NCBI GenBank assembly: GCA_031290075.1
Contig: JAITOG010000066.1
Coordinates: 1-6,626 of the forward strand
Direction: 5' to 3'
Length of the DNA: 6,626 nucleotides
DNA from: Holosporales bacterium
GTDB taxonomy: Bacteria; Pseudomonadota; Alphaproteobacteria; BNTO01
Made by a program: the position numbers and the translations under genes. Below the pieces are notes generated by a model, which worked only from the letters and a program-made list of their open reading frames with translations, made no database searches and was not told the DNA's origin. Positions 4,673-6,626 of the stretch are shown here, piece by piece (within the stretch, counting starts at the first letter, position 1; each line of letters starts with the position of its first letter).

Positions 4673-6238
4673 ATGTTTAAAAATTACTTTTATATTATGA
4701 GTAAACAAATTGTATATTTTTTAGTTTGGATTTGCTGTATAGGATTATTATCAGCATTTTACTTTTTTGCAGATCCAATTAGCCCAAATAATACGGGGTT
4801 ATCGTATCAAATTGAGCAAGTTGTTAAATCTATTATTATGGTTATTGTTGGTTTGATTACAGCAAGATTTATTGTTATTACTTTTTTAAAGCCAATTGAA
4901 AAAAAACGCTCAAAACCTCTTCCTAAAATTGTAAAAGATTTATTGATGGTTATAGTTTTTGCTGCTGTTGCAATGTATGTTTTATTGGTTATTTACGATA
5001 AGAATATTAGTTGGTTATTTACAACAATAGGATCTGCCGTTCTTTTGCTTGGTTACGTTGCTCAAGATACAGCAAAAGATGTTATTGCTGGTGTTATTAT
5101 AGATGTAAAAAGAATTTTTGAAGTTGGAGACTGGATTAAAAAACCAGATGGAGAGATTGCTAAGGTTGTAAGAATAGGATTACTTGATACTGAAGTTCAA
5201 ACTCCAGACGGAATAGTAACAAGCATTTTTAATAGTGCAATAACGAAGGAAGTATTTACAAACATTAGTAGACCAACTCCAGATTTTTGGCTTAAATTAT
5301 CAATTGCTTTAGCACAAGATCTTCCAGTAAAAAGAGCCGCAAGGCTACTTCAAGCGGCGGCAATGTCAGCTGAAGGGGTGTGGAAACAACAGGTTTCTGT
5401 TTTTGCTTCGGAAGCTGCTGGAGGTAATGTTATTTATGATGTGCGATATAAAATTGGAAGTTATAGTGAGCTTATTAAAGTTCGACACAATGTTATAAAT
5501 GCTATAACAACGCGATTAGCGCAATATGGGCTTGCAATTGCTGAAGATGGTGGAGTCCAAACTATTATTCAAAAGGAACCAGAACCAGTACCGCATGAAA
5601 TGGCAACAGCGCTTGATGTTGTGAATTTTGTAAGTTTATTTACAGAATGTACACTTCAACAAAAGAAGGAAATTGCAAAATTTTTAACTCCGCGGGAATA
5701 TGCGCCTGGAGAAATTATCATTGAAGAAAAGTCTTTTGGAGCTACAATGCACTTTATTGCGGAAGGGGTTGTTGAGGTTTCTGTTTCTGTAACACCTCCA
5801 AAAGAGGAAAAGGTTGAAGAGGAAAAAAGAAAAATAGGGGGAAAAAAGATAAAAAAAGCAAAAAAATCGAAAAAAGTAAAAAAAGATGAAGAAAAACCAA
5901 AAGAGGAAGAAAAGAAGGAAGAACCTGAAATAGTTCGTTGTCACATTTGCTATATTTCCAATAATAGTTTTTTTGGAGAGAATGGTGTGCTGTATGATTC
6001 TCCGAGAAATGCAAGAGTTTCCGCATATTCGAATACACTATTATATGAGCTTACAAAAGATAGTTTAGTCAAAATTGTAACAAAAAACCCAGAAATATTG
6101 GAAAAAATAACAGATGTTATTGTGGCAAGAACAGCAGAAAGAGAAGCTATAAAGGAAGATAAAATGAATTCTCTTAAAAAAGTCGAGGATACAAAATCGA
6201 AATTCCTTGCTGCATTTAAGAAATTTTTAGGTATTTAG
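4673..6238 (+). CDS. MscS-family channel with cyclic-nucleotide-binding domain (bCNG type)
   Basis: This 521-residue inner-membrane protein joins a small-conductance mechanosensitive (MscS) channel to a C-terminal cNMP-binding domain, the layout of bacterial bCNG channels. Hydrophobic segments lie at about 12-32, 50-71, 88-108 and 112-143. The last is the pore helix and its extension (GSAVLLLGYVAQDTAKDVIAG), followed by the MscS beta domain (FEVGDWIKKPDG, then IFNSAI and TNISRPTP) and the alpha/beta vestibule to about 300. The cNMP domain begins near 315 (FLTPREYAPGEIIIEE, 337-352) and resumes with the phosphate-binding cassette FFGENGVLYDSPRNARVSA (433-451), which keeps Glu436 and Arg445. 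Between them (about 374-418) is a Lys/Glu-rich insertion absent from ordinary domains. Start: ATG at 4673 or in-frame ATG at 4697 (MSKQIVYF); neither has a clear Shine-Dalgarno. It probably relieves osmotic stress or responds to a nucleotide; ligand unknown. The stop codon abuts a repeat element. Confidence 0.9.
   Translation: MFKNYFYIMSKQIVYFLVWICCIGLLSAFYFFADPISPNNTGLSYQIEQVVKSIIMVIVGLITARFIVITFLKPIEKKRSKPLPKIVKDLLMVIVFAAVAMYVLLVIYDKNISWLFTTIGSAVLLLGYVAQDTAKDVIAGVIIDVKRIFEVGDWIKKPDGEIAKVVRIGLLDTEVQTPDGIVTSIFNSAITKEVFTNISRPTPDFWLKLSIALAQDLPVKRAARLLQAAAMSAEGVWKQQVSVFASEAAGGNVIYDVRYKIGSYSELIKVRHNVINAITTRLAQYGLAIAEDGGVQTIIQKEPEPVPHEMATALDVVNFVSLFTECTLQQKKEIAKFLTPREYAPGEIIIEEKSFGATMHFIAEGVVEVSVSVTPPKEEKVEEEKRKIGGKKIKKAKKSKKVKKDEEKPKEEEKKEEPEIVRCHICYISNNSFFGENGVLYDSPRNARVSAYSNTLLYELTKDSLVKIVTKNPEILEKITDVIVARTAEREAIKEDKMNSLKKVEDTKSKFLAAFKKFLGI
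5792..5926 (+). repeat. A-run-rich, Lys/Glu low-complexity tract in the MscS gene
   Basis: This in-frame tract encodes the roughly 45-residue Lys/Glu insertion in the cNMP domain. It contains closely spaced homopolymers: A6 at 5823-5828, A5 at 5830-5834, G5 at 5837-5841, A6 at 5842-5847, A7 at 5851-5857, A7 at 5860-5866, A6 at 5870-5875 and A7 at 5878-5884. Such runs are prone to polymerase slippage in replication or transcription, which would shift frame and remove the rest of the nucleotide-binding domain. The frame is intact here. Confidence 0.6.
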
Positions 6239-6400
6239 CCAACGCCCCAGGGCTAAGTCCTAAATGTTTTTTTTGATTGTTATACTTTTTTGCAAATATT
6301 CTGTTTGAGTATAAAACAAGTAATGTCTCAATCTTTAAAAGAACAATTATAAATAAAATAATTTTATAAAGCATCTGGGACTTAGCCCTGGCCAACGCCC
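6239..6400. mobile_element. 144-bp MITE-like element with 9-bp flanking direct repeat
   Basis: CAGGGCTAAGTCC at the left (6248-6260) is the exact reverse complement of the sequence ending at 6390, and the outer C/G pair also matches. Pairing continues for about 20 bases (6247-6266 with 6372-6391) with two mismatches. The proposed element (6248-6391) is flanked by CCAACGCCC on both sides (6239-6247 and 6392-6400), a perfect 9-bp repeat as left by many DDE transposases. The centre is about 105 bp of AT-rich DNA without an ORF. It lies immediately after the TAG of the MscS gene, which it does not interrupt. Alternatively the repeat pair could act as a bidirectional mRNA-end structure, but the flanking repeats favour insertion. 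Confidence 0.65.
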
Positions 6401-6522
6401 AAGCTTTTAAAAAAATTCTTCAAAAACCCGTTCTTTTTGTCAAGGTGCTCCGCCGTACAAGGATACAGCTTCGTTTAGCGCTCCGCCCTTATGGAAAATG
6501 CTTAGAGGAACAGGGCCTACGC
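6401..6522. other. Intergenic stretch with a locally GC-rich patch
   Basis: No gene could be supported here. After AT-rich DNA to about 6440, the part at 6441-6522 is clearly richer in G and C than all other intergenic DNA in the window and contains GCTCCGCC twice in direct orientation (6447-6454 and 6480-6487). A minus-strand reading gives the short open stretch KGGALNEAVSLYGGAP between stops, which I do not regard as a gene. No tRNA, SRP RNA or tmRNA hallmark is visible. It may be IS-flanking or repeat DNA. Confidence 0.35.
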
Positions 6523-6626
6523 ATGAGATTTTCGAATAGACGAAAAAATATAAAAAGGCTATAGATTTAGAAGGTTTATGCTTTTTAAAAGAGAGTGACA
6601 TGGAAACGTTACAACAAATTTTTTCT
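6523..6626 (+). pseudogene. Second IS630-type transposase start, frameshifted, cut by window end
   Basis: The start MRFSNRRKN (ATG at 6523) runs into a stop at 6562-6564, while the next frame reads YKKAIDLEGLCFLKESDM then ETLQQIFS to the window end. Joined by a single frameshift, this resembles the first residues of an IS630-type transposase before its HTH. The block at 6602-6618 matches 22-38 at 16 of 17 bases (GGAAACGTTACARCAAA), and both encode ETLQQ. The upstream TTATG and TTTAAA words also recur in order. The rest lies outside the window, so whether it is a full but frameshifted copy is unknown. A short in-frame ATG (6600) could also be a start. Confidence 0.45.

Noticed and set aside
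5684..6038. Two Phe/Leu-rich minus-strand ORFs opposite the MscS gene
   Set aside because: They arise because the Lys/Glu codons (AAA, GAA) of the insertion read as Phe and Leu on the other strand; the plus-strand cNMP domain is clear.
6441..6520. tRNA, SRP RNA or tmRNA in the GC-richer patch
   Set aside because: No T-loop GGTTCGA-type motif, no SRP tetraloop stem and no tmRNA start could be found.

Overview
The window is strongly AT-rich by eye, with long A and T tracts between genes, compact bacterial genes, decayed insertion-sequence fragments and several palindromic repeats. It holds type VI secretion (T6SS) genes, a polysaccharide phosphotransferase with an apparent export signal, and a cyclic-nucleotide-type MscS channel. 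Together these suggest a host-associated Gram-negative bacterium with a decaying, repeat-laden genome, for example an alphaproteobacterial or gammaproteobacterial endosymbiont of protists. The taxon is inference; no marker gene is present.

Layout. Positions 1-200 carry a frameshifted remnant of an IS630-type transposase. On the minus strand, 2711 down to 269 looks like one transcription unit: a small Hcp-like protein (2711-2199), a second longer Hcp-like protein (2142-1516), then a TssA-type protein (1414-269), with an AT-only terminator-like hairpin after it. Positions 2712-2965 are a very AT-rich divergent region with a recurring AAGTATTA motif and a 10-bp inverted repeat. On the plus strand follow a Stealth-family (sugar-phosphate transferase) gene (2966-4291) with a lipoprotein-like N-terminus, a 381-bp gap filled by two palindromic structures (4293-4347 and 4387-4605), and an MscS-family channel with a C-terminal cyclic-nucleotide-binding domain (4673-6238). 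Directly behind its stop codon is a 144-bp MITE-like element with terminal inverted repeats and a flanking 9-bp direct repeat. The right edge (6523-6626) carries a second IS630-type transposase start that shares a 17-nt block (16 identical) with the left edge.

How the genes may work together. The minus-strand genes encode T6SS parts: Hcp forms the secreted tube, and TssA-type proteins act at the baseplate, sheath or tube end. The Stealth protein is divergent from them. Its export-type N-terminus and long linker raise the possibility that it modifies glycans outside the cytoplasm, on the cell's own surface or in a host. That link is inference. The MscS protein looks like a separate osmotic or nucleotide-responsive channel. 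The IS630 fragments at both ends, in the same orientation, and the non-autonomous palindromic elements between suggest an accessory region shaped by transposition.
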